In this document: positions 52,807-60,696 of the stretch, one piece after another | Numbering within the stretch: the stretch's first letter is position 1 | How the letters are laid out: the number at the start of each line of letters is the position of its first letter | Source of the DNA: Novosphingobium panipatense | GTDB taxonomy: Bacteria > Pseudomonadota > Alphaproteobacteria > Sphingomonadales > Sphingomonadaceae | Assembly: GCF_002149965.1 (NCBI RefSeq) | Contig: NZ_MSQB01000016.1 | Location: 1-64,000 of the forward strand | Length of the DNA stretch: 64,000 nucleotides | Reading direction: 5' to 3' | Program-made: the position numbers and the translations under genes | Notes under the pieces: model-generated | What the model was told of the DNA's origin: nothing | The model's input: only the letters and a program-made list of their open reading frames with translations | Database searches by the model: none

Positions 52807-53313
52807 ATGAAAACGGGTATGCACGATACTATGGTCAATGAAGCTCTTCTCGAACTTGCTGCCGACATCATCACGGCGCACGTCAGCAACAACAAGGTCG
52901 AGGCGGATCGCCTGCCCGGCCTGATCCAGTCCGTCTACGGATCGCTGGCGAAGCTTGGCCAGGCGCCCGAGCCGGTCGAGGAGCAGCGCAAGCCCGCCGT
53001 ATCGGTGCGTGCCTCGGTTAAGCCGGATACCGTGACTTGCCTGGAATGCGGCGAAAAGCTGAAGATGCTCAAGCGCCACCTGATGACCGACCACGGTCTC
53101 ACGCCAGAGGATTACCGCGCCCGTTGGAACCTGCCGGCCGACTATCCGCTGGTGGCACCGGAATATGCGCAGCGCCGCAAGGAACTGGCACACAAGATCG
53201 GCCTTGGCCGCAAGCCGCAGGGATCGGCCGAAGCAAAGCCTGCCGCAAAGGCTCCCGCCAAGGCGAAGGGCGCAGGCCGCAAGAAGGCGGAGGCTGCTCC
53301 CGTAAGCGAATAA
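52807..53313 (+). CDS. MucR/Ros-family zinc-finger transcriptional regulator
   Basis: This 168-residue regulator has an N-terminal helical oligomerisation part (LLELAADIITAHVSNNKVEADRLPGLIQSVYGSL). The prokaryotic zinc finger VTCLECGEKLKMLKRHLMTDH has ligands spaced C-x2-C-x9-H-x4-H as in Ros. The surrounding LTPEDYRARWNLPADYPLVAPEYAQRRKELAHKIGLGR is the extended DNA-binding region. The tail is Ala/Lys-rich. Members control exopolysaccharide, motility and stress genes in alphaproteobacteria. GGGGGAAG precedes the ATG at 52807. A perfect 17-bp hairpin terminator follows the gene. Confidence 0.93.
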   Translation: MKTGMHDTMVNEALLELAADIITAHVSNNKVEADRLPGLIQSVYGSLAKLGQAPEPVEEQRKPAVSVRASVKPDTVTCLECGEKLKMLKRHLMTDHGLTPEDYRARWNLPADYPLVAPEYAQRRKELAHKIGLGRKPQGSAEAKPAAKAPAKAKGAGRKKAEAAPVSE

Positions 53314-53337
53314 TCCCGCTGATCACAGCAAAGCAAC

Positions 53338-53375
53338 GAAAAGGGCCGCCTCGATGCTTCGAGGCGGCCCTTTTC
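53338..53375. terminator. perfect 17-bp bidirectional terminator
   Basis: GAAAAGGGCCGCCTCGA (53338-53354) pairs perfectly with 53359-53375 across TGCT, with A-run and T-run ends. It separates the convergent MucR and L,D-transpeptidase-like genes. Confidence 0.9.
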
Positions 53376-53404
53376 GTTGAGAATCTGTCGGGGGCTTAGA
53401 GCCC

Positions 53405-54121
53405 TCAATTCGCCGCCGCAGCAGCATCCAGGAAAGGCTGGACCCGCAGCCGGGGGAACACTTCCTCCAGCGGCTTGATATCGGGCGTCACGTAGACATA
53501 GCCGCCCTTCTTCTGGAACAGCGGCACGACCCCCTTGTTGTAGAAGACCTTGGGAACGTTGATGCATCCGAAAGTGATGCGATTGTCCTCGATAGTCTTG
53601 GACAGCATCCTTTCGCGGCGCTTTTCCTTGTTGCCTACGGGGATCGTGTGAAGCGCCACGGAGGTCGCATAATCGACCCACAGCACCTTGTTGTTTCCGG
53701 CGGCGATCCCGAACTTCGCCAGGAAGCGACCGGCGGGCGTGGTGCGCTCCGCCGGGCCGATCTCCGAAAGGGACTTGGATCCGATGCCGGGCGTGGCATC
53801 GTCTCCAAGCGCCACCCCGATCAATACCGGCGCATCGCTGAGTGCCTTGCCCTTCGCGCTGAACAGGTAGGCTCTGGCCGCCTTCTTGTCGACGATGACA
53901 TAGGGCAAGGATCGATTGTCTCCCGAAGAGGCGATCCAGTTGGCGACGCGCGTGGCGTCTTCGGACCGCTCGACGGCAACGGCTTCGGCCTTGACGGCTT
54001 CGGCGGGCACTTCGGACTTGGTATCGGCAGCACGCGCAGCTTCCGCCGCACCGACAGGCACGGCGGCAAGAAGCGCAAATCCGGCGCCAAATCCGGCAAG
54101 TGCCGGGAAGACATTGATCAT
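53405..54121 (-). CDS. exported L,D-transpeptidase-like (YkuD) protein
   Basis: This 238-residue protein has an N-terminal signal-like segment (residues 5-26) and a YkuD-type core: YVIVDKKAARAYLFSAKGK, TPAGRFLAKFG, and the catalytic region SVALHTIPVGN then RITFGCINVPKVFY. The nucleophilic cysteine is present, but the usual SHGC reads TFGC, so the conserved histidine next to the cysteine is Phe. This occurs in a subgroup often annotated as L,D-transpeptidase. Peptidoglycan cross-linking is possible but not certain. An Ala/Glu-rich stretch (30-60) links signal and domain. Confidence 0.78.
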   Translation of the reverse strand: MINVFPALAGFGAGFALLAAVPVGAAEAARAADTKSEVPAEAVKAEAVAVERSEDATRVANWIASSGDNRSLPYVIVDKKAARAYLFSAKGKALSDAPVLIGVALGDDATPGIGSKSLSEIGPAERTTPAGRFLAKFGIAAGNNKVLWVDYATSVALHTIPVGNKEKRRERMLSKTIEDNRITFGCINVPKVFYNKGVVPLFQKKGGYVYVTPDIKPLEEVFPRLRVQPFLDAAAAAN

Positions 54122-54260
54122 ATGTTCGATGAACTCAGGGATAGAGACGGCAGGGATACGGTCGGCGTCAGAAGGACGCCGACGCGGAAAGTTCGGGACT
54201 TCCTATCAGGCCGAGGCGATCAAGGCGATACCCGCCCCAATCTCGGCCCCGGCCGCAAGA

Positions 54261-54563
54261 TCAGTTGCGGGCGCGCTTGCGCTGGGCCTGCTGCAGCTGC
54301 TGTTCCACGCCATCGACGCGCGCGTTGAGCTGGTCGAGACGCTGGCCGTTCTGCTGGGCCTGACCGGAAGCGGCCTGCGCTTCGGAGAGAGCCTGCTGCG
54401 CCGTGGTGTCGGTAGCCTGCAGCTTGGTTTCGAGTCCGTCGACCCGTTGGTTAACAGCCGCGACCTGTTCGCGCACGAAACCCTTGGTGGCGCAGCCACC
54501 CAGACCCAGAGCGCCAACCAGCATTACGACCGCGGGGGCAAGTTTCGTCATAGACGGCGACAT
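54261..54563 (-). CDS. small Lpp/OprI-like coiled-coil lipoprotein
   Basis: This 100-residue protein has a lipobox, LGGC, with Cys24 as the lipidated residue, after a short hydrophobic signal. The mature part is a long heptad-patterned helix (VREQVAAVNQRVDGLETKLQATD and NGQRLDQLNARVDGVEQQLQ) ending in a basic RKRARN. The pattern recalls Lpp/OprI-type outer-membrane lipoproteins that trimerise and can be linked to peptidoglycan; the terminal basic residues could serve that role. GGAGG is seven bases before the ATG at 54563. The nearby L,D-transpeptidase-like gene lies 139 bp downstream on the same strand, which would fit that link. Confidence 0.82.
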   Translation of the reverse strand: MSPSMTKLAPAVVMLVGALGLGGCATKGFVREQVAAVNQRVDGLETKLQATDTTAQQALSEAQAASGQAQQNGQRLDQLNARVDGVEQQLQQAQRKRARN

Positions 54564-54735
54564 GGATTTCCTCCAATTGGTTAGTATCAGTCCATTTTCC
54601 CAAGCCCAGCATCGCGGTTTCGACAATCCGATTCTGTCCGACTGTGCATTCCATCGGTCGAATTGAAGATAGGCGATACTTGGCATACGCCAAACAGGGC
54701 CAACGAGTTGTTCGCGACTCAGAATAATACTTGGT

Positions 54736-54755
54736 TTTTACAGGAACTTGTAAAA
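54736..54755. promoter_or_regulatory. 7-bp inverted repeat, operator-like
   Basis: TTTTACA (54736-54742) and TGTAAAA (54749-54755) flank GGAACT in the AT-rich part of the 606-bp region 54564-55169 between the lipoprotein and epsC genes. The 20-bp form suits a dimeric regulator. No regulator is known. The region otherwise shows a terminator hairpin and an RNA-like leader, described separately, and no convincing gene. Confidence 0.4.
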
Positions 54756-55047
54756 CGCATGCTTGCTTTCCGATGCCGCCATGCGCTCGGTTCCAGGCTA
54801 TGCTTTCCTCCCACGGGACGCATTCCAGAGGCGTCCGGTTAGGCGTGGTATGAACGTCCGTGGATGGACACGATATGAACAAAACGCCTCACAAGGCGCC
54901 TGGTGCCATCCGCTTCGGGGGCTCCCGCGATTTTCCGTTTCGGCTCGGCCAGAATTTCTATTCCCGAAACGGACGCAGTTCCTTGACTGACAGGGCCTCT
55001 GACCGAATAAACCGGGATGGCGGCACCCGGTCGACGTGCCGCCTTTT
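54756..55047 (+). ncRNA. candidate small RNA or leader ending in a terminator
   Basis: The stretch has no convincing coding frame but contains several hairpin-forming segments (for example the GGCGCC-rich part near 54890) and ends in an intrinsic terminator at 55019-55047. A promoter-like AT-rich region lies before it. Two short open frames cross it (54850-54990, and 54860-55072 over the terminator) and are probably chance. The call rests mainly on the orphan terminator. Confidence 0.2.
55019..55047 (+). terminator. orphan intrinsic terminator upstream of epsC
   Basis: GGCGGCAC (55019-55026) pairs with GTGCCGCC (55036-55043) around a nine-base loop, followed by TTTT. No gene on the plus strand ends before it, so it must stop an unannotated transcript or act in attenuation of the downstream gene. 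Confidence 0.65.
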
Positions 55048-55060
55048 CATCCGGTCGACC

Positions 55061-55162
55061 CGCGGCTTTTGATCGGGATGCAGCTTGCTCCGCGTTACCA
55101 ACGGCTAAAGCGCGCGATGCTGGGGCGACAACGCCAGGCTTCGTGATCCCTCATCGATGAGG
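55061..55162 (+). promoter_or_regulatory. structured epsC leader with sequestered ribosome site (SAM-II-like?)
   Basis: CGCGG (55061-55065) can pair with CCGCG (55090-55094). GCTTGC lies just before the second arm (55083-55088) and GCTAAAG ten bases after it (55104-55110), an arrangement recalling the SAM-II (metA) motif of alphaproteobacteria. I could not find a convincing pseudoknot partner. Further down, CCTCATCGATGAGG (55149-55162) is a perfect palindrome whose end contains the GAGG ribosome site seven bases before the epsC start, so folding would hide it. The hairpin is directly seen; the ligand is inference. Confidence 0.35.
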
Positions 55163-55169
55163 TAGAACG

Positions 55170-56162
55170 ATGTCACCGCCGAACCCGACCTTACCCGACA
55201 GCAGCGATCTTTACGCCGATCCCGCACAGGAAGACGACTTCTGGAACGTCGCGGGGATCGTCGGCGAACTCGCCCAGGTCCGCCGCAGCCGCCGCGCGGC
55301 CAGCAGCCATCATGCCGAATACGGCGCCCAGGGCTTTCCCTCGCGCACGAGGCTGGCGAAAGTGGCGGAGGAGCTGTGCGGCGCGCTCTTTCCGTTGCGG
55401 CTTGGCCCGGACTTCGTGCGTCCCCACAACGAGGAAACTTTCGTCACCCAGTCCCTGCAGGTCGCCCTCAGCCGTTTGCAGGCGCAAGTGCGGCTTGAAC
55501 TGAACTATGCGGAAGAGGGCGCGGACGAGGCAGAGCAGCAGGCCGATGCCATCGTGCTGGCTTTTTCGCGAAACCTGCCGGAGATCCGCCGCATGCTGGA
55601 CCTCGACATCGACGCGGCCTATCGCGGCGACCCGGCCGCACGCAGTCTGGACGAGGTGCTGATCTGCTATCCCGGGCTGCTGGCGATCATTCACTACCGG
55701 CTCGCCCACACCCTGCACGGCCTGGGCGCACCGCTGGTCGCGCGCATCCTGACGGAGATCGCGCACGGCGCCACCGGGATCGACATTCACCCCGCCGCCG
55801 CGATCGGGCGCGGCTTCTTCATCGACCATGGCACCGGCGTGGTCGTGGGCGAAACCGCCGTCGTGGGTGACAATGTGCGTCTCTATCAGGGGGTCACGCT
55901 GGGCGCCAAGGACTTCACCAGGGAGAGTTCCGGCGCGCTCGTCCGGTCGCTGCCGCGCCATCCGGTGGTGGAGGACGACGTGGTGATCTACGCGGGGGCA
56001 ACGATCCTGGGCCGGGTGACGATCGGCAAGGGATCCGAGATCGGCGGCAATGTCTGGCTAACCCACGGCGTGCCGCCGCATAGCCGCGTATCGCAGGCCC
56101 GCGCCGTGGTGACGAACATGCAGACGGGCAATGCGCTGCCCTCTGCCGGGCAGCTGAATTGA
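55170..56162 (+). CDS. epsC: serine O-acetyltransferase (EpsC type)
   Basis: The 330-residue enzyme should acetylate serine with acetyl-CoA as the first step to cysteine. A helical N-terminal part (residues 30-180) is followed by left-handed beta-helix hexapeptides: GIDIHPAAAIGRGFFIDHGTGVVVGETAVVGDNVRLYQGVTLGAK. The HGTG motif carries the catalytic histidine, and the later IGKGSEIGGNVWLTHGVPPHS is also typical. The length exceeds E. coli CysE (about 270) but fits the EpsC/long form. The preceding leader can hide the GAGG site. It converges with the TerC gene across a hairpin cluster. Confidence 0.9.
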   Translation: MSPPNPTLPDSSDLYADPAQEDDFWNVAGIVGELAQVRRSRRAASSHHAEYGAQGFPSRTRLAKVAEELCGALFPLRLGPDFVRPHNEETFVTQSLQVALSRLQAQVRLELNYAEEGADEAEQQADAIVLAFSRNLPEIRRMLDLDIDAAYRGDPAARSLDEVLICYPGLLAIIHYRLAHTLHGLGAPLVARILTEIAHGATGIDIHPAAAIGRGFFIDHGTGVVVGETAVVGDNVRLYQGVTLGAKDFTRESSGALVRSLPRHPVVEDDVVIYAGATILGRVTIGKGSEIGGNVWLTHGVPPHSRVSQARAVVTNMQTGNALPSAGQLN

Positions 56163-56190
56163 AACACGGGATCACGGCAGCGTTTTTTTG

Positions 56191-56336
56191 AAAATCCGCC
56201 GCAGGCGGATTTTGGCGGCAGCGGCCCAATTGGACTTAGGCGCCCCCACCCGACCGCCCATCTATGGTAAACTCGTGGGAGGTCGGGTGGGGGCGTGGGC
56301 CGGTGCCGCCGGGAAATGCCCTTCCGGGCATTTCCC
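56191..56336. repeat. second copy of intergenic hairpin element
   Basis: Three stems stand in line. AAAATCCGCC (56191-56200) pairs with GGCGGATTTT (56204-56213), the same arms as at 31267. CGCCCCCACCCGACCGCCCA (56241-56260) pairs with 56276-56295 with one mismatch across 15 bases; the right arm through 56309 matches the 34-bp arm at 31232 in 33 of 34 positions. GGGAAATGCCC (56311-56321) pairs perfectly with 56326-56336. The cluster lies between convergent epsC and the TerC gene and could end transcription of both. Confidence 0.85.
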
Positions 56337-56346
56337 AAACAAAGTC

Positions 56347-56994
56347 TCAGAACAGCACGAGCAGGCCGCGCGTGGGATCGACCAAGCCTTCCCAGATCAT
56401 CTTGCCCGCCACGTAGAGGATCACCATCAGGCCGATATAGGCGATCCAGCGATAGCGCTCGATCACGCGGGCGAGGACATTGGCGGCAAGGCCCATCAGC
56501 GCGACCGAGAGGATCAGGCCGATGGCGAGAATGCCGGGATGGTCGCGCGCGGCGCCGGCCACGGCCAGCACGTTGTCGAGGCTCATGCTGATATCGGCCA
56601 CGGCCACGGCCCAGGCGGCAGCGGCAAAGCTGCGCGGGGCGGCCTTGGCGACGGGGTCATCCTCGCCGCCGACGTCCTCGCGCAGTTCGCGCCACATCTT
56701 CCACGCCACCCAGACCAGCAGCAACCCGCCTGCAAAGACCAGGCCGACAAGCTGCATCAGCTGGGTCACGACGAGCGCGAAGGCGATACGCAGGACGAGC
56801 GCGGCCACCACGCCGATCATGATGACCTTGCGGCGCATGGCGGCGGGAAGCCCGGCCGCCAGCGCGCCGACGACGATGGCATTGTCGGCCGCCAGCATCA
56901 CGTCGATCAGCACCACCTGCCCGAAGGCGGCGAGTGCGGCGGGCGAGCCGAGGTTGGAGAAATCGGCAACGATGTGCTGCCACAAGTCGGTCAT
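56347..56994 (-). CDS. TerC-family integral membrane protein (YjbE type)
   Basis: The 215-residue protein has about seven membrane helices. The family motifs LIDVMLAADNAIVVGALAAGLP and VAVADISMSLDNVLAVAGAA each contain the paired Asp/Asn-rich cation-site region of TerC proteins, which are linked to metal (often Mn2+) export or metalation of exported proteins. The length fits the short YjbE/YkoY form without added domains. It is the last gene of a minus-strand run with the ATP-grasp and AbrB-type genes, 6 bp after the ATP-grasp stop. Confidence 0.87.
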   Translation of the reverse strand: MTDLWQHIVADFSNLGSPAALAAFGQVVLIDVMLAADNAIVVGALAAGLPAAMRRKVIMIGVVAALVLRIAFALVVTQLMQLVGLVFAGGLLLVWVAWKMWRELREDVGGEDDPVAKAAPRSFAAAAWAVAVADISMSLDNVLAVAGAARDHPGILAIGLILSVALMGLAANVLARVIERYRWIAYIGLMVILYVAGKMIWEGLVDPTRGLLVLF

Positions 56995-57000
56995 GCGGTA

Positions 57001-58077
57001 TTATCCCTGTTGATCTCGGGTTTCTCTCCAGGCGCCGCGCGCGGCTGCAAGGAGGAAGTCCGAATAAGTCCAGCCGCAAGCGGCGGCGGCGATGGTGGAA
57101 AGGCTGTCTTCGTCCTCGCGCCCCGGACGGCCGGAGCCGGTGAGGTTGGGCTTCGCGTTGACGTCGAAGAGGAAATAACGCCCCTCGGCATCCGCGCGGC
57201 AGTCGATCCGCATGGTGCCGCGGATTTCGAGCAGGGCAGCGGCCTGTTCGCAGGCCGCGGTCACGGCGGTCACGGCAGGATCGGCGCATTCCTCGGGCGT
57301 CATCGCGGCGCTGTTGCGGCTGACCGGGACGTCTCCGTTATAGGGGGCGATGTCGCCGTGCTGGTCGAACCGGCGCACGGGCGGCAGGGCGAAAGGCGAA
57401 GCGGCCCCTTCCCTGCAGGCGGCGGGCATGACGGTAATGGTGATTTCCTGACCCGGCAGGAACTGCTCCAGCATGGTCGCCGCGCCGAAGCGGCGGCTCT
57501 CAGCCAGGTCGCGGACTTGCGCGGCCAATTGCTCCGTGGTCCGGGCGACGCTCACGCCTTGGCTGCCGCGCCCGCGCAGCGGCTTCACCACCAGCGGAAG
57601 CCTGTTTGCAAAGGGCGCAAGTTGCGCGTCGAGATCACCATCGCCGTCGATCAGCCAGGATTGCGCGACCGGCAGGCCTGCCGCGAGCAGGCGCGCATTG
57701 GTGGCGGCCTTGTCGTCGATCGCCTGCATGGCCTGCGGGTCCGGCCCGACGATCCAGGCCTTCCGGCTTGCCTGCTCGATGGGGTGTCCTTCAAAGACCA
57801 CGGTGTTGGTCCAGAGCAGCGTGGCGCCTGCTTCCAGCGCGGCGGCAATGCCCTGCTCGGTATCGGGCCAGACCCAGTCGAACACGCGCGTGGGGTCGGG
57901 ATCGGCCACCGGCGTCGCCAGGGTGCAGCCCGCCGCCAGCAGGGCCACGCCGATATCGGCGCCGCTGTCGGAATAGCCGCCGGGCTTGGCTTCCTTGCGG
58001 GCACCGTCGATCACCGGCGGCTCGAGCGCCTGATAGAGGATGGCGATAGTCTGCTCGGTAGGATCGGGCGGGGTCAT
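57001..58077 (-). CDS. ATP-grasp ligase (D-Ala-D-Ala ligase-like)
   Basis: The 358-residue protein has the ATP-grasp fold: the N-terminal AILYQALEPPVIDGARKEAKPGGYSD, the phosphate-binding VVKPLRGRGSQGVS, LEQFLPGQEITITVMP, and a metal-binding end reading DVNAKPNLTGSGRPGREDEDSLS. The family joins a carboxylate to an amine via an acyl-phosphate; the substrate is unknown. It resembles D-Ala-D-Ala ligase-like proteins of uncharacterised type rather than true Ddl. The ATG overlaps the AbrB-type stop (ATGA) and the gene ends 6 bp before terC. A longer upstream reading is rejected. Confidence 0.82.
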   Translation of the reverse strand: MTPPDPTEQTIAILYQALEPPVIDGARKEAKPGGYSDSGADIGVALLAAGCTLATPVADPDPTRVFDWVWPDTEQGIAAALEAGATLLWTNTVVFEGHPIEQASRKAWIVGPDPQAMQAIDDKAATNARLLAAGLPVAQSWLIDGDGDLDAQLAPFANRLPLVVKPLRGRGSQGVSVARTTEQLAAQVRDLAESRRFGAATMLEQFLPGQEITITVMPAACREGAASPFALPPVRRFDQHGDIAPYNGDVPVSRNSAAMTPEECADPAVTAVTAACEQAAALLEIRGTMRIDCRADAEGRYFLFDVNAKPNLTGSGRPGREDEDSLSTIAAAACGWTYSDFLLAAARGAWRETRDQQG

Positions 58078-59141
58078 CGGGCGGCTCCCATGATGCGGAA
58101 CGAAAGCGGCGCGCCGACGATGACCAGCATCACCCGGACGAGATGGTGAACGATCACGAAGCCCGCCTCCAGCGAGAGGCTCAGCGCGACCATGCTCATT
58201 TCCGCCACCCCGCCGGGCGAATAGGCCAGCGCGACGAGCGCCGGGTTGAGCCCCGTAGCCCAACCGATCGCAAAGGCCCAGCCGAAGGTTATGACCAGCA
58301 GGATCGCGGTCGATCCTGCCGCCAGCAGCAGGGTGCGGGTCAATGTCCTGAGGTCAAGGCCGACGAAGCGGCAGCCGATAGTGGCGCCCAGGCCCACTTG
58401 CGCGGCGGCGATGGCCCAGGCGGGGATATGGAAATCGGACAGGCCGGTCAGATGCACTAGCGCGCTGGCGAAGAGCGGCCCCATCAGGTGCCAGGCGGGC
58501 AGCCTCAGCGCGCGGCCGATTGCCCCGCCCACGATGACGCAGCCGAGCCCCCAGAACAGCAGCGGCCAGCCGGTCGCTTCAGTGAGCATTGGCGGCGCAA
58601 GCACCGGAGCATGAACGTCCGCCTCGAAGGCGCGGATCAGGAACGGCAGGATGAAGACCACGAGGAAGATCCGCGCACCGTGGATCAGCCCCACCATGCG
58701 CTCGTCGGCGCCGCGCTCGGCGCCCATCAGCACCATCTCGGCAATGCCGCCGGGCATGCCTGCGAAATAGGCGGTGGGCGGGTCGAACCGGGCGACGCGG
58801 CGGAAATAGAGCACGCAGAGGAACGCCGCGCTGGCGAGGAACAGCGGCAGCAGGGCGATGGGCACGATCCACTCCGCCGCCTGTGTCATCAGGCCGGGAT
58901 GGAAGGCACTGCCCAGCACGACGCCGATCACCGCCGACATCGGGCGGCGGGTGGCGGACGAGGCGGCTATCGGCAAGCCCGCGATGCTGCCCGCCGCGCA
59001 GGCGCTCATCGCGCCAAGCACCCAGGGCAGCGGCGCGCCGATAGCCCAGAACGCGGCCCCTCCCGCCGCGCCGAGGGCAAGCGCGGCAAGGAAGCGCAGG
59101 ATCATGCGGGGATCAGGGAAGATACGCAGCGTACCCGTCAT
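58074..59141 (-). CDS. AbrB-family (duplicated) membrane protein
   Basis: This 355-residue protein of the Gneg_AbrB_dup family has ten or so membrane helices in two similar halves. The repeated motif FAGMPGGIAEMVLMGAERGAD in the first half and LAYSPGGVAEMSMVALSL in the second are the marks of the family. It was once linked to ammonia monooxygenase by annotation, without proof; members are probably transporters. It heads the three-gene unit with the ATP-grasp and TerC genes. The neighbouring CitMHS gene on the same strand is separated by a repeat region and probably independent. Confidence 0.85.
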   Translation of the reverse strand: MTGTLRIFPDPRMILRFLAALALGAAGGAAFWAIGAPLPWVLGAMSACAAGSIAGLPIAASSATRRPMSAVIGVVLGSAFHPGLMTQAAEWIVPIALLPLFLASAAFLCVLYFRRVARFDPPTAYFAGMPGGIAEMVLMGAERGADERMVGLIHGARIFLVVFILPFLIRAFEADVHAPVLAPPMLTEATGWPLLFWGLGCVIVGGAIGRALRLPAWHLMGPLFASALVHLTGLSDFHIPAWAIAAAQVGLGATIGCRFVGLDLRTLTRTLLLAAGSTAILLVITFGWAFAIGWATGLNPALVALAYSPGGVAEMSMVALSLSLEAGFVIVHHLVRVMLVIVGAPLSFRIMGAAR

Positions 59142-59170
59142 ACGTCACTCGTCATCCAAGGCCCGAAGTC

Positions 59171-59306
59171 CGTCATCCTGAACTCGTTTCAGGATCCATT
59201 CCTCAGCCTCAACCGGACGCTTCGAGCGCTTGCGGCATTCGCGGTTTACTGTCCAACACTCCGGCCATGACTGCCCGATGGACCCTGAAACAAGTTCAGG
59301 GTGACG
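59171..59306. repeat. pair of inverted REP-like units
   Basis: The units 59171-59199 and 59278-59306 are inverted relative to each other and agree at 26 of 29 positions. Each contains its own hairpin, ATCCTGAA/TTCAGGAT (left) and ACCCTGAA/TTCAGGGT (right). They lie in the 214-bp region between the AbrB-type and CitMHS genes. Such CCTGAA-type palindromes are common extragenic repeats in sphingomonads and other proteobacteria (recollection, unchecked here). Confidence 0.8.
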
Positions 59307-59355
59307 AGGCGTGAGGTGGAGAGCGAAGGTAGCAAAGGGAGCGAACGTCACCGCG

Positions 59356-60657
59356 TCACCCCACGAACGGGAAGGCCAGCACCAGCATGCCCACCACCGT
59401 CATCACCAGACAGCACAGCGCCGCCGGGATCAGGGTGAAGCGCTGGTGGTCGGCAAGGTCCACGCCCGCAAGGCTGACCAGCAGGTAGGTAGAGGGCACC
59501 AGCGGACTGAGCAGGTGGACCGGCTGGCCCATCAGTGAGGCGCGGGCGATGGCCATCGGCTCCACGCCGTAGTGCGCCCCCGCCTCCGCCAGGATCGGCA
59601 GCATGCCGAAGTAGAAGGCGTCGTTGGAGATGAAGAACGTGCCCGGCAGGCTGATCAGCGCGGTGATCGGCGCCATGTAGGGGCCGAGGAACGGCGGGAT
59701 GAAGCTCACCACCTCACGGCTCATCGCCTCGACCATGCCGGTGCCCGACAGGATGCCGGTGAAGATGCCCGCCGCAAAGATCAGCGAGACGACCGCCAGC
59801 ACGTTGCCCGCATGGGCGGCGATGCGCTCTTTCTGTTCCTTCACATGGGGATAGTTGGCGATCATCGAGATCGCGAAGGCCAGCATCATCAGGATCGGCA
59901 GCGGCAGCACGCCCCAGACCAGCAGCACCAACAGCGCGACGACGAGCGCGGCGTTGAACCAGATCATCTTCGGACGACGCGCCTCGGGCCACTGCGAGAC
60001 GGCGAAGTCGGCCAGTTCCTTCGGGGTGGCGGCTTCGACGCGGCCGATGCGGCGGCGTTCCTTGCGGCCGAAGTGGATCGCCAGCAGGATCAGGAAGGCC
60101 AGGCCCGCAACCATGCCCGGGATCAGCGGCACGAACAGCGTCGAGGGATCGAGCTTCAGCGCGCTGGCGGCGCGCGCGGTCGGACCGCCCCAGGGCGTCA
60201 GGTTCATCACGCCGCTCGTCACCATCAGCAGGCAGACGAGGTAGAGCCGGTTCATGTCGTAGCGCTTGTAGAGCGGCAGCATGGCGGCCATCGTGATGAT
60301 GTAGGTGGTCGAACCGTCGCCATCGAGGCTGACGAGCGCGCAGAGCACCACCGAACCGATCAGGATCAGCATCGGATCGCCGTGGACCAGCCGGATCAGG
60401 CGGCCCACCAGCGGATCGAACAGGCCGGTGTCGGTCATCGTGCTGAAGAACAGGATCGCGAAGAGCAGCATGACGCCAGTGGGCGCAAGCTTGGTCAGGC
60501 CCTCGATCATCATGTCGCCAAGGCCGGCGTGAAAACCGGCGAGCAGGGCGAACAGCGTGGGCACGACGACCAGCGCGACCAGCGGGGTCATCCGCTTGGT
60601 CATGATGAGCGTCATGAAAGTGGCCACCATCAGGAAGCCGATAAGGGCGAGACTCAT
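59356..60657 (-). CDS. CitMHS-family carboxylate transporter
   Basis: This 433-residue membrane protein has about eleven to twelve helices. SLDGDGSTTYIITMAAMLPLYKRY, SGVMNLTPWGGPTARAASAL and SLPGTFFISNDAFYFGMLPIL are signatures of the CitMHS family, which imports citrate or related acids with Mg2+ or other divalent cations and protons. It lies 39 bp after the porin gene on the same strand and completes a porin/binding protein/permease set. The actual substrate within the carboxylate range is not resolved. Confidence 0.9.
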   Translation of the reverse strand: MSLALIGFLMVATFMTLIMTKRMTPLVALVVVPTLFALLAGFHAGLGDMMIEGLTKLAPTGVMLLFAILFFSTMTDTGLFDPLVGRLIRLVHGDPMLILIGSVVLCALVSLDGDGSTTYIITMAAMLPLYKRYDMNRLYLVCLLMVTSGVMNLTPWGGPTARAASALKLDPSTLFVPLIPGMVAGLAFLILLAIHFGRKERRRIGRVEAATPKELADFAVSQWPEARRPKMIWFNAALVVALLVLLVWGVLPLPILMMLAFAISMIANYPHVKEQKERIAAHAGNVLAVVSLIFAAGIFTGILSGTGMVEAMSREVVSFIPPFLGPYMAPITALISLPGTFFISNDAFYFGMLPILAEAGAHYGVEPMAIARASLMGQPVHLLSPLVPSTYLLVSLAGVDLADHQRFTLIPAALCCLVMTVVGMLVLAFPFVG

Positions 60658-60696
60658 GATTGTCCCCGAATGTCTGTCATGGATGGATGGGACGGA

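Noticed and set aside
54850..55072. Short open frames upstream of epsC
   Set aside because: The longer one runs through an intrinsic terminator, and neither has a ribosome site or known motif.
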